From contig JAKFAO010000008.1 in assembly GCA_021527695.1 (NCBI GenBank), forward strand, positions 806,001 to 870,000: 64,000 nucleotides of DNA, written 5' to 3'. Numbering within the stretch: the first letter of the stretch is position 1; the number at the start of each line of letters is the position of its first letter. The translations under genes and the position numbers were made by a program. Source of the stretch: Naematelia aurantialba (lineage: Eukaryota > Basidiomycota > Tremellomycetes > Tremellales > Naemateliaceae). A model generated the notes under the pieces. That model was not told the DNA's origin. It saw nothing but the letters and a program-made list of their open reading frames with translations, and made no database searches. Below, one piece after another: positions 36,435 through 46,838 of the stretch.

Positions 36435-37177
36435 TGTCGTTTCACCCACTACGACTGGAAGCGCAAGCACCAAGATGGGTGCCCGAGTAAGTTATCTGCT
36501 GAGCACGAAGGCGGGCAGTGCAGACACGTATCGTACCAAGTGTCATGCATCGAGTCTTCGATCCGGAACGAGTGGCGAATACGCAGCCTCCGCCTGAGAC
36601 ACTTTTAACATCTCAGACCGAGTACCACCAGCCCTTGCTGAGACTTGATCCTTCTGCCGTCTCATCCATTGCCCAAAATATTTAATATGTGACACAAGGG
36701 CGAAAGATTCATTGCCGTTGGTGACTACGTCGTAATGTGTGAGACGCTTTGCACAAGCTCATCAAGATTCCCACGTGCACGAACAGGTATACATCTCCCG
36801 AACAGGTATGCATAGCCACGAAGAGATATCTATGCACATACCATATATCATGGCAAGATCGCGAGCGTGGGACGTCGTAAGAGCCTCGAAATCTGACTAT
36901 GCTCAAATCTCACGGCCAATGTAACTGACATGGTCATAGACAAGAAAGTGCAAGAGCACATATGCAAGGTATGTGAAGATGGAGGAACCGATTTGGACGG
37001 AGGGTAGAGAGGATGGTCGAGCCGAGTCGGACGGGATGCAGGGGGGCCAGACGGTCGAACCGAGCACGACGGGATGGAGAACATCCACATAGTCGAACCG
37101 AATCGGGCGGGATGGAGGACGACGCAGGGGACCAGCCGGCCGGGTGGGCTAGCCAATGCCCATATCCCGAGGAGCGT
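36435..37177. other. Intergenic region with a short tandem repeat
   Basis: Lies between the 5' end of the alginate-lyase-like gene and the 3' end of VTS1. Apart from the 38-base repeat near 37,016-37,129 no gene or RNA is supported. Confidence 0.4.
37016..37129. repeat. Three-copy tandem repeat, 38-base period
   Basis: Copies start at 37016, 37054 and 37092, each beginning gtcga[ag]ccga and containing cgggatg about 16-22 bases in. The spacing is exactly 38 bases twice. A weaker fourth copy may lie just upstream (aaccg at 36986). It sits just downstream of the VTS1 stop. Confidence 0.7.
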
Positions 37178-39416
37178 TCACTTGTCGTCTTTGGCTGCCG
37201 CGCCCGGTGCGTACTCCTCTTGACCATCGGGATGGGCGATGCCTTCTCGTTCCCGGACATTGTAAAACACCTTGAGGAACTACGCCCGTCAGCCACTGTG
37301 CTCTGCGCCGCGCTTGTCCGCAAGATAATCAATTCGCCATCTGGCAATCCTGATGCGGTGCCCAAGAGTGCCAGTGCCAATTCGCAAGTGACAAAACCGC
37401 CAGATGGCACCAGATACCACTACCTCAGGGCCGATCGCCCCATCCCGACTCACCTTGGTACGCGCGCCTTGCGCAGACACCCCCTTTGCCTGGAGGTCCG
37501 AGTCGGTCATCATCACCATCTCCTTCCAGTGGGAATGTTCGAAATTAGTCGTGTATTTCTGCCATGATCAGTATCGATACTGCAGTACTCTACACGTGGA
37601 GAAAGACCCACGTGAAGCCGCAAAACCCTCAACCAGGACGAAACATCCTCCAGGATACGCATATCAATGTCATCGGGTCCTGCAACACCGGCGCCACCGC
37701 CCGCCCCGCCTGGCCCACCAGCGCTTCGATCGGGGTTCGGGCTCTGGCTCTTGCCGAGCATGGGCGACCTTCTCCCTGGAGGTCCTTTGCGCTCGCCACC
37801 GCCTCCTCGAGGTAATGGACCAAGTGCGCCATACCCGCCATACTGAGCCGCGTTGATCTGCTGCTGCGCCTGAGCGAGAGCAAGCATCTGCGCAGCGTTT
37901 GCATTGGGCAGACCACCGAGACCAAGATTGGTAAAGTTCATGCCGAGGCCGGCGAGGGAATTGTCAGAGTTAATGCCGAGTCCGCCGAGCGCTCCAAGTC
38001 CGTACTGATCGAGCACGGGGCTGCGTGCATAACCCGTCAACGGCGAGGCAGTACGACCAGGCTGTGACGTGTTTGGATTGATCAGCTCGCCATCGTCATT
38101 GTACTGGCCCGAGACGTTGCGTGGCGCAGGAGCGCCTGGACGGCGAAATTTGCGCGCATCTTCCAGTGCCACGCGGGTCTGATTGAGTTGCGAGTTCGCA
38201 ATCTGCAGCGCGCTGGCGAGATTATCAATCTTGGGATCGGTGAACATTGGCGCCAGGGGCGTGTTGACCATGCTTGCCCAGCTGCCGTTATTGAGGAAAG
38301 GACTCGCCAGTGGGGAATTAGCCTCTGGAGCGCCGATGCCTAGACCGACGCCGCCAGACAAGCGCGGCGAACGTTCTGCTCTGCCGCCGCCAAAGTCGGT
38401 GCTCTTTGGTCGTGGATCTGGAGCGGGCGATCTGCTACGCGTCGAGCCATTCGACTCGACCCCAGGCGACGTACCGCGCTCGATGACCTGATCGAGCTGT
38501 CCGGTCCATCGATCAGACGGCTGCAGAGTGCCCGGTGCAGAGATGCGGTTCTGGCGCAGACGCGACTTGTTGGAATTGGCATCTTCCGGTGCGAGGAAGT
38601 TGTTGACCGTGGGGGATCCGGCAAAGCCACTGCCTCCACCTGCAGACGGCGATTTGAGGTTGACGCCTGCAAGCTTGGGCTCCATTTGTGGCACTGCTGT
38701 GCTAGGGTTCGGGGAAAGGATGGCGGACATGGGGTCGGATTGCGCCATGTGATGCAGGACGCTCATGAAGAAGCGGATCTGGACGGGCGTCGAGTGTTGC
38801 AGCAGTGAGTACAATGCGGCGGTACGCTCGGCCTCTGACAAGACGCGGAACCCTGCGAACGCGATTAGCGAGCGGCCTCCAGAGCGTCTAGCTTACATTG
38901 CTCGATTGCGCCGAGCTCCTCTGTGAAGTTTTGGTCTGTCGATGCGGCAGCCATCTCCTCCAACGTGTTCTCCCAATTCGCCAGATGCTGAAACCATTGA
39001 TCCATCTGTTCGGCTGACGGATTCAGCTCGGTCAAACGCTTCCGCAACTCACACTCTGGAGTTCTCGACTCTCCTCGGAGACCAGGGAGGAACTCTGAGC
39101 TTGGCCGCCCAGCACTGCCCGACACGGCGCGGTTGGACCCTCCCGCGCCTAACGTCGGGCGGGGCGAGAGACTGTCACGGCTTCCAAAACCCAGCGCGAC
39201 GCTCGAGCTGACATGACGGGGGTGCGAGCCGCCCAGCCCAGGGGAGCCCGTGATTCCCAGCCCGGAGAAGCCTCGGGCAGCCCCCGCAGTGGCGGTGGGA
39301 GGCGGTCCGAGCGATTGGCGAGTAAGTTTAGCGGGGTTAGATGGATTGACAGGGGTTGAAGTTGGCGACGGGGAGGGCGAGGGGGACCGATGAGGTCGAA
39401 GTGTCTGCGATGCCAT
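37178..39416 (-). CDS. VTS1: Vts1-type SAM-domain RNA-binding protein
   Basis: The start ATG at 39416 gives MASQTLRPHRSPSPS and a Pro/Ser/Gly-rich region. The conserved N-terminal helical domain follows (MDQWFQHLANWENTLEEMAA, then FTEELGAIEQ joined by an intron to FRVLSEAERTAALYSLLQ). A long disordered Ser/Gly/Asn region comes next. The C-terminal SAM domain begins RILEDVSSWLRVLRLHKYT across an intron and continues HWKEMVMMTDSDLQAKGVSAQGARTK and, after another intron, KVFYNVRERE. The stop is at 37178-37180. Vts1/Smaug SAM domains bind CNGG-type stem-loops and recruit the Ccr4-Not deadenylase, so this protein should repress and destabilise target mRNAs in the cytoplasm. Domain order and both conserved blocks make the assignment strong. 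Confidence 0.92.
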
Positions 39417-40067
39417 GATGAACGATGATGGTGTGACGGCCAGCCGGGATCGATCCTGCACTACTCTGTCGGATGAGTAATTGACAAACCAAGCCAAAAG
39501 CTCAATCTAAAACGATGTAGATGGACAATGCTGTCAAGGACTTCTAGGCTGAGCAAAGGCAGAAGCTTCGAGTGGAAAGCGACTCGACTCTCCACACGGT
39601 CCAGCCCTCCAGCCACTCGCGTCCCTTTGACGCAACCCAGCCCAAAGATCACAGCCACTCGACTCACCAGTACTGCAAAGGAAATTGAAATTGGGCTCTT
39701 GTGGTATTCCCCAGATCGCCTACTCTATAGGGTCACAAGAGGATAATGCTCGAGCGAAGATCAAGAGAGGTTAAAGCGGACAAGGATATAGATTGGTAGT
39801 CAACGAGTTCTTTGTAGCCGCGCACTGGCCCAAACGTCTGGCGCGTCACCTCGCCACGTGCCTATTTTCAACAGATCCGCAACCACGCACGCCTAGCAAC
39901 TCGATAACAAGAGGCGCGCACAAGCCACTGTAGAGATGCCCATGTGTGCATGCATGCCTGGATGGATAACTCTGTCCCTGTCTCTATGCCGAGTGTACAC
40001 TCTTTGAAGCCCAATTCCAAAACCTGAATGATATGCAGACATGAGAGCCCACTTGCTTCCCAACTGC
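39417..40067. other. VTS1 promoter region and YHM2 3' flank
   Basis: About 650 bases between two minus-strand genes. It holds the VTS1 5' leader and the YHM2 terminator. The motif cactcg recurs (39,612-39,670), but no ORF is supported. Confidence 0.4.
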
Positions 40068-41753
40068 TCATGCCGTGCCAATGCTGCACATTCATCAGCT
40101 CGTGAATCCAGGCGTCACTGAGAGAGACTGACAAAGCCTTCACGGAATCTGCAAAGCTGACCATGCAGATGGTCTGCCAAGCGCCTAGGGATCAGCCATG
40201 CAAACAGCCTGGACTCACTTAGACCAATACGAGGAGCTACACCTCGGTAGAGACCACGAATGCCGTTGGTCTTGTAGATGTAGCTGAATGTGTTGAGGAC
40301 AGTCTTCTTCACGGGAGCATTTGGATCCGTCGATTTCAATGCAGATTGCATCTGCAGATCAGTACGGCCACGGCAAAGAGGCCTACCTCGACTCGGACGA
40401 CCTCGATGGGTTGATTCCAAGTAGCCAGGGCACCTCCGACTGTACTTGCAAGGATCTTGTCGAGTGCACCAAGCTTCTCGCCCTCTTTGATACCCTTCAA
40501 CGACCGCAGACTAGTCTCTGCGAGTCGTGCAAATCCGAACCGACTGCCCCAGTTGGTCGCCTGACGGAGTGCCACTGCGTTGACGCCCTTATTGATACCT
40601 GCGATACCTTCACGTCGGTAAATGTCCATGAAGACGGTGAACGTGGACGCGGGTGCTGCGCCTGCGACGACCTGCTTGTGGCGAGTGATCTCGACGGTCT
40701 TCATGCATGTGCAGAAGCCTGTGGGGGGTCAGTATGGCGTATGAGGGAATTCGTGGAACGGAGATGGGGTCAAGGTTGCTTAAGAATGACCGTGAGACAC
40801 AGATTGGGCCCCGGTTGATCAGAAAAACCGCGAGAAGAGGCCACGAACGAGATGACGAGGAGAGAACGAGACATACCCATCGTGGCATAAGCCTGCGCCA
40901 CACCACCACCGATACCGCCGAGCATCCCTGCAGTGGCTGGAGAGAGGTCGAACGATCTACGCGCGTACTTGTCGATCTCTGCCGAGGTGAAGATGAGGAC
41001 TGCTCCTTTTGTGGACGCCTCGAGCCATGCCTGTGGGTCTCGCGTCAGTCTTTGCTCTGCCTATCAATTTGAAACGATTTTCCCGGAGGACCAGGGGACG
41101 AAGGAGAGGTAGATGAAGGATAGGGAACAATGACAGAGATGAAGACGAAAGCAATGTGGGGGTATGCGAGGGACGAAGATGGAAAATGGGACGACGAAGA
41201 TGGACAAACAGGCCGCTAGGGAGTAAAGAAGCAAGCCGGAAAATATGCAGCTACAGAAGAAGAGACAATTCTACCGCTAACCAGAAAACGCGACGGAATG
41301 GATAAGCAGATTGAATAGGAAGACTGACCCAAGGGATAAGACCCTGATAAAACCCCTTGACACCTCCACGAGACCAGACGGTCGCGGCCGCCTGCGCCAT
41401 CGTCTGTTTCCGGTTTGCAGCCATCTGCGTCTTGAGCACCTCGAGGGGCTGACCCAGGGTGGTCACTTCGAACATGTTCATGGTTGCGCCTGCCTCCCAT
41501 CAGCTATCATGACCGCCTGCGAGCCCGTGGGAGAATGGATCAACAAGGCCCTCTCAGAGCCGTGAAGGAATCCACGCAAGGAGCGACGAGGTTGGCATGG
41601 CCAAGAAATCGTTGGAATAATAGACACCATGGGAGGAGGAAGATAGGGGGGCCATCAGAGGAAAGGGTCAAGAAGGAAGCAAAGCTAGCAGCGGCGAGGC
41701 GACATACCAACTGCAATGTTGGGCCACGAAAAGCCTTTCTCCATGGGCGCCAT
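40068..41753 (-). CDS. YHM2: Mitochondrial citrate/2-oxoglutarate carrier Yhm2
   Basis: The start ATG at 41753 reads [16 protein letters not shown]. After introns come the [20 protein letters not shown] repeat signature, [23 protein letters not shown] and [29 protein letters not shown]. These are followed by [40 protein letters not shown] and [12 protein letters not shown]. The [14 protein letters not shown] and WNQPIEV blocks are specific to Yhm2 rather than to the Ctp1 citrate carrier. The final exon is only 16 bases (40068-40083) and supplies the last residues and stop after FADSVKAF. Yhm2 sits in the inner mitochondrial membrane and exports citrate in exchange for 2-oxoglutarate; it was also found as a mtDNA-associated protein. 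Confidence 0.95.
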
Positions 41754-42266
41754 GCTGACCGAGATATGTGTGGGTAACGGGGTGTGCTGGAGTATAGAGT
41801 CTAGACTGAGAGTGCACGAGTATACTTTAAAGGGTATATGAGCAAAGACAAGCAAGCAGAAGCAGACGCAGGAAATCACAGACGATGACACGCAGGTGCG
41901 TTTTACGTGTGACTGACTTTTGGTGGGGAAACACAATCGCGGGGCTCCGGGGAAAAAGTCAGACCACCCCCAGGCCAGCGTATGGTCATGCAGCGGGATC
42001 AAATCGACCCAATATTTGGCCAGGGTGGGAGGAACCGCCGTATATGCTGCCAGAGCAAGCAGCTCTCGAGTTGCGAAGGCCAAACAAACGCCATGTGGTT
42101 TATGAATCGACTACACTTGGTCTGTTTATTTGAAGCGCATGTAACTGCATGCACAGGCAACACATGCAACACATGCAACACCTCGGTCATATCGTGCATG
42201 TCCCCAAAGAGAATGTACACCGCTACTCCCCCCCCCCCCCCCCCCACGCACAGCGATAGCCAGCGC
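41754..42266. other. YHM2 promoter region and eL13 3' flank
   Basis: About 510 bases upstream of YHM2 and downstream of the eL13 stop. It contains a threefold gcaacac[ac] direct repeat near 42,155-42,182 and the C18 tract. No gene is supported. Confidence 0.4.
42228..42245. repeat. C18 homopolymer tract in the eL13 3' flank
   Basis: Eighteen consecutive C on the plus strand, starting about 22 bases beyond the eL13 stop codon. The eL13 transcript would carry G18 early in its 3' UTR. It has the same length and strand as the tract at 23246. Confidence 0.95.
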
Positions 42267-43340
42267 CTACTTCTTCTCCTCGTTAGCGGCCTTGTCGGCC
42301 TCGCGCTTCTTCCTGGCGCCCTCGTGCCTCTGCACAGCCCGGGTCTCGCGGAGAGTGCGGTATGCTTCAAACTCCTTCTCCTCCTCCTCGATGGCGCGGG
42401 GCGCCTCGGGCGTGTAGCCGGATGGGATGGCAGGGAGCGCGCGGGTGATGTGGGCAGTAAGGTCGTCGCCCTGGGCGTCACCGGCCTTGGGCTTGCCAGC
42501 CTTGCGGGGGAAGACAACAAGTCTCGATCGGTACTCCTTCAGCCTCTCGACGTTGAGAGCAAGGCCCTCCTCGGACTTGGTTCGTCGGCGCGAGTCGAGG
42601 ACGATACCGAGACCCTTGGCCTCCTTCTTCCTGATCCCAGCCTCCTTGAGCTCGGCAAGGGTGAATCCGCGGCCCTCTGTGACGAGCGTTAGCACTGTCT
42701 CGTAGTCTGGCAGACCATCCACAGCAATCCCTGAGTAGCGACCGGACCCCAAGGTCACAGAATTTCGCATACATCCCCGTACACAACCAGCACTTGTCTC
42801 TCCCACCACTCCAAGAAGCACGCTCAAAAAGCTGACAAGAAGGGGGGGTAGGGAAAAGTAAAGCAACGCACGCCTCAGACGGATGTTGTATCGCTGGGTG
42901 GGGCATCGGACAGCGGGACGCAGACGCTCGAGCGGCTGGGCACCGGACGCAAGCGCCTTCTTGGTCCGTGCGACGCGGCGCGACTTCTTCTTCCCGGGCT
43001 GGTCGAACTATTCGAGTGTCAGTAGTGCCCTACCTAACGGCGCCGACTTGGTTGTGGACAATTCGCGGCTCAAGGTGACAGCATGGCGGAGGTGTGGTAA
43101 TGAGTATGAGGACAGAGAAGGCGTGCTGGGAGAGGAAGAGGACGAATAAGGCGGGATGGGGATGAGGGTGATGATGAGGGAGGATACAACTGAGACTGGA
43201 GAGGGGCTGGGGTGAGGGTACAGGTGAGGATGTGGATGCGGATGTCGGTGCGGCTGCGATCAACGTACCCAGGTCTTGACCCGGCGCTGCCAGTCCTTGT
43301 GGAAGTGGTTCTTGGGCAGTTGGTTGTTGTGCTTGACCAT
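42267..43340 (-). CDS. RPL13: 60S ribosomal protein eL13
   Basis: The start ATG at 43340 reads MVKHNNQLPKNHFHKDWQRR, the highly conserved eL13 N-terminus, with VKTW at the exon end. Exon 2 gives FDQPGRKKSRRVARTKKAL and PAVRCPTQRYNIRLR. A longer intron of nearly 200 bases precedes GRGFTLAELKEAGI, and the last exon carries GLGIVLDSRRRTKSEEGL and LKEYRSRLVVFPRKAGKP. The C-terminus ends KAANEEKK with TAG at 42267-42269, about 205 residues, normal for the family. It is a structural protein of the cytosolic large subunit. Both introns exceed 180 bases; introns in ribosomal-protein genes can host snoRNAs, but I found no clear C/D boxes here. Confidence 0.96.
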
Positions 43341-43957
43341 TTTGTGAGAATACGGTCAAAGCAGTCTTGACGGCTGGGGCAGAACACCTGTTGAAAACCT
43401 CGACAAAAGGCAGCGAGCAGGCAGGGAGAGTTTCCTGGCCAAACGCCGAGAAACTCCGAGACCACCATGCGAAGCGCTGCCCATCCGTGGCACCCGTTTG
43501 ATAGGCACCCCCACAAATGACACGTGTGGTTTCCCTCGTCGACCCTCCAAAAATCACTAGACGTCGCGTTTCTCGACTCTTCAACCCAGCAGGTGAGTAC
43601 GGCGTTTCCCTCCTGCTTGTCCTGTCTCCCTCCTCTCATCTCCCCTCTTCCTTCTCTGCCAGTCTCTCCCTGTCCCTGTCCCCGCTCCTCCTCCCTCTCG
43701 CCTCCTCCTATCCTCTTCCGCCACCACTGGCTCGTGCGCGCACTGACCACCTCAGCTCCAAGGTCACAATGCTCGTCACGAACCGAGACGCTCCGGCTCG
43801 CTCGCTCGCGTCGCCGTCTCCCACTCACGAGCGGGTTAAGGTCCTGGTATTCCAGCCCCCATCTGACCGATCCCAAACGGATCCTTGGCCAACCGCCTCG
43901 CAGCGCCCGACCAGAAATGCGTCCCTCGTCCGTCCCACCTGCGTGTGCGTGTACTTT

Positions 43958-44002
43958 ACATGTACATGTACATGTGCATGTACGTGTACGTGTGCATGCA
44001 CA
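43958..44002. repeat. Alternating purine-pyrimidine tract (CATGTA/CGTGTA repeats)
   Basis: Forty-five bases of almost strictly alternating purine and pyrimidine built from acatgt, acgtgt and gcatgc units. Such DNA can adopt Z form or cruciforms. It lies about 620 bases upstream of the eL13 start. Confidence 0.8.
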
Positions 44003-44680
44003 GCGTAGGGGATGGGAATTCAGAGAAGCGCCTTGTCAGTGCCCCCGTCAATGTGGAGATGTCTATGTGGATGTCTCAATGTCGATGTTGGCCCTGACGA
44101 GGGCGTGGAGGACATGCGGAACGAGGGACTTGGTATGGGCGTGGGGGGCTGCCTCGTGTCGCCGCGACCCCGACCCCTCGAGAGCCGGCATCCCAACTCG
44201 GGTTGCCCCGCCTTGCGATGTGGTCGGCGTCCGCACACGCAAAGGCTTTAGTGCAATTTGGTGACGTCTTCACCCAACCCGTCGATCCAGAGAGACGGGG
44301 AAGACAACTCGATCAGGACTACTCTGGGGCTGCTGGTATGGCTCTCGAGCCTAGATTTTCTTACTACTCTGACAGTCATCGCATGCATGCCATGCATCGC
44401 GTTGTTCCTACATCGAGTATCGTCATGTGGATCAAATGCATTGTGTCATTCTCTACCAGTACCATTACAGTGTCATCCGCCATTTGAACACTTCGCAGTT
44501 TGAACTCGGCTTCCAAATCTATGCGCTGACCAAGTAGTCGTTCAAAAGCCTGCCCTCTTGCCTGAGCGCATCGGTCTCGGCTACAAGTACACCACGCGCA
44601 GTCTTGACAAGTATCCATTCTTCTATCACAGCTTTCGGGTATCAAGTCGCCCTCGTCCTCTCGTTTCGTCTCGTCTGTTC

Positions 44681-44807
44681 AATTCCTCCACTTCAGTTCG
44701 CCCTCACTTTCTCCACTTCAGCTCCTCACTTCCTCCACTAAACTCCACTAAATTTCGTCCTCACTTCCTCCCCTTCAGCTCGTCCTCAGTTCGTCCACCA
44801 TAGCTCG
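44681..44807. repeat. Degenerate CT-rich tandem repeat, about 24-base unit
   Basis: About five imperfect copies of a cctcacttcctccacttcag-like unit, starting near 44681, 44701, 44725, 44759 and 44784. They lie just past the stop codon of the Vip1-like gene, so its transcript would contain a GA-rich 3' UTR. Confidence 0.65.
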
Positions 44808-44834
44808 CTTCCCTCCCACTCCCACGACGAATGC

Positions 44835-46246
44835 TTATGCAGGGGGCACAGCTGAGACCAGGGGTGCCGTGGTCGGGGTGACAATCTCCGTCTTCGCATC
44901 GGTACCGGCAAGTGCAGCCTCGGCTGCCTTCTTCTCGGCCTGATGCTGTCAGCACCTAGCTGGACACTACAACATAAAACTCACAGCAATGCGCTTGGCC
45001 TCCTCGTGGACGTCCAGAACCTGCTTCTGGGTCGAGGTGTAGAAGTTCTGCACCCTGTCACATCGTCAGCATCCCCTACTCACGGGATACCACAAGCCAG
45101 CCAGAAGTACACGGTGAAAACCAGGAAGGGAAACATTGCGAGTGTCTAGGCAAGGGGACTCACTTTTGGCCGACAGAAGTCCCGACGACCTTGTTGTAGT
45201 ACTCGGAGAACTTTGCGCTCACACCGCCCTTCTGGTCCACCTCGCGCGTCTTGGCGTAGACGGCCGCGCCCGCCTCTTGAAGCTTGCCGGAGACGGTCTT
45301 GTCCTCGCCAACGACCTTTTCGCCAACAGTGTGGTCGAGCCCGGTGAAAAAGCTAAGGAAGCGGTGGGAGATGCCCTGCTTGTCTGTTTGGCGTCAGTTT
45401 CGCACCTAACAACACTGTGCCGCGCGCCGGGGGGAAGGGCGGGGTGTCTCTCGAAACACCTTTGGGTGTTTGCGATAGAGCCAAATAAAGCTCGACTCAC
45501 GGTCAAAGTCGATGGCGCGCTGGATGACATGGTCGCTCATGGCGTAGCCGTGTGCAAGGTATTCGGCAACAATGGCGGCCTGGGCAAGTCAGCTGGAGCT
45601 CGACGCAAAATCTCGATTGGGCCAATGGCGGCAAACATACCTTTGGCTTGTCCTCCTGCGAGATCTCGCCGCCAACGCCAGCGCCGATGGGAGTCGAGCC
45701 GGTTGCGCCAGTAGGGAGGACGCTCGGGGTCTTGGGCTCGACGTCGTTCGCTGCGGTCACCTCGATGTGGGCGCCGTCGAGCTGCGGAGATCAGCTGCAT
45801 ATCCCGACAGGAGACAGAGAGTGGAGGCAGTGCAAACAGGGAACAGAAGGAGGTCCAAGGGCAATAAGGGAAGGGACAGTCACAGTCATAGACATGATGA
45901 GGGCCGACTGAGGAAAGACAGGCGTATATAGCGATGCCACAAGAGTAGATAGCAGACAGGGACGATGCGATAAGGAGAGAGAGCGCAGACATACCGTGCC
46001 GCCATTCAACATCAAGGCAGTCCGCATCGCCGACAGCTTCTCAAACGTGATGGTCGCTGTCGAGCCAGATTTCTTTACGGAAACGAGTTTGCCGCAGAAC
46101 GAGAAGAAGTCTGCGCCACCATCAGCGGCTGTGCCAAGAGGTCTACACAAGATAAGCGGCGCAGAGGACATACCGTGGAGCTTCTCCTCGGTCGTCTCGG
46201 GAGCGAGACCACCGACTTTGATGGTGTAGTCGGAAGTGGCAGACAT
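44835..46246 (-). CDS. Vip1-like RRM protein
   Basis: The start ATG at 46246 reads MSATSDYTIKVGGLAPETTEE, the first strand and helix of an RNA recognition motif. The RRM continues over introns with FFSFCGKLVSVKKSGSTATITFE and SAMRTALMLNGGT. After a linker (SVLPTGATGSTPIG) comes the family-specific C-terminal half: IVAEYLAHGYAMSDHVIQRAIDFD, then ISHRFLSFFTGLDHTVGEKV and FSEYYNKVVGTSVGQKVQNFYT, ending SAVPPA with TAA at 44835-44837. This RRM plus helical tail is the layout of fission-yeast Vip1 and plant relatives. Its exact role is unclear; RNA binding is expected from the RRM. About seven exons. Confidence 0.85.
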
Positions 46247-46838
46247 GGTGGTCAAGTTGGTTTGTTGATTTGGTGATTTGGATGGGTAGGTTGATACTTT
46301 GTTGAGTATTATTGTAAGAAAGAAAAAGATCAAGACAGATGTTGGCAAAGCTGCGAGTCTTTACGGTGCCTAGGTGGGCTTGGGAAAGTTGCCCCTGCTG
46401 GAAAAACTACGTCATTCTTTAATTGCGGGGTTCACCGCGCCCAGTAACAAACGTGGCAGAAAGTGCCACAACATTCCATGTCATACTATGGTGTAGGATG
46501 CCTTGCATGCATTATGGTCATGCCATGAGAGTGTATCTGACCGGACAGCTAAGGTAGCGTCTGGGCGCAAGGCAGCGTCTGTACAAACGAGGAAGTATAG
46601 ACACAGTGTTCTACTCTCACACAGTCTTTCGCGGGTAAAGACACCCAGAGCAGCGCAAAGTTTATGGAGGCAGACTTCAAGATGAAACCTGACCCGATGC
46701 CTGTGCTACGAGTAGACAGACATTGATACCCGTCGTCTATACTCTACACCAGCTCGCACAGCACCCCACACTGTGAATTGACACGGGCAACAAAAGCCTT
46801 ATGATGCTTCTCCATTGCTCGGAGGTAGCGTGATGGGA
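46247..46838. other. Vip1-like promoter region and MED7 3' flank
   Basis: About 590 bases between two minus-strand genes. No ORF, RNA gene or clear repeat is supported. A weak ccatgc/gcatgc cluster lies near 46,500-46,530. Confidence 0.4.

Larger units (their letters stand above)
43341..44834. other. Long intergenic region upstream of eL13, rich in simple-sequence DNA
   Basis: About 1.5 kb between the eL13 start and the Vip1-like stop. It is pyrimidine-rich on the plus strand (43,600-43,730). It holds an alternating purine-pyrimidine tract and a CT-rich tandem repeat. Long plus-strand frames (43524-44264) are low-complexity and not convincing. Confidence 0.5.

Noticed and set aside
42679..42868. 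snoRNA inside the long eL13 intron
   Set aside because: Ribosomal-protein introns can host snoRNAs, but I found no convincing C/D box pair or H/ACA hinge by eye.
43524..44264. 246-codon plus-strand frame
   Set aside because: It begins at a non-ATG codon and consists of Ser/Pro/Arg and His/Val low-complexity runs produced by CT-rich and CATGTA repeats.
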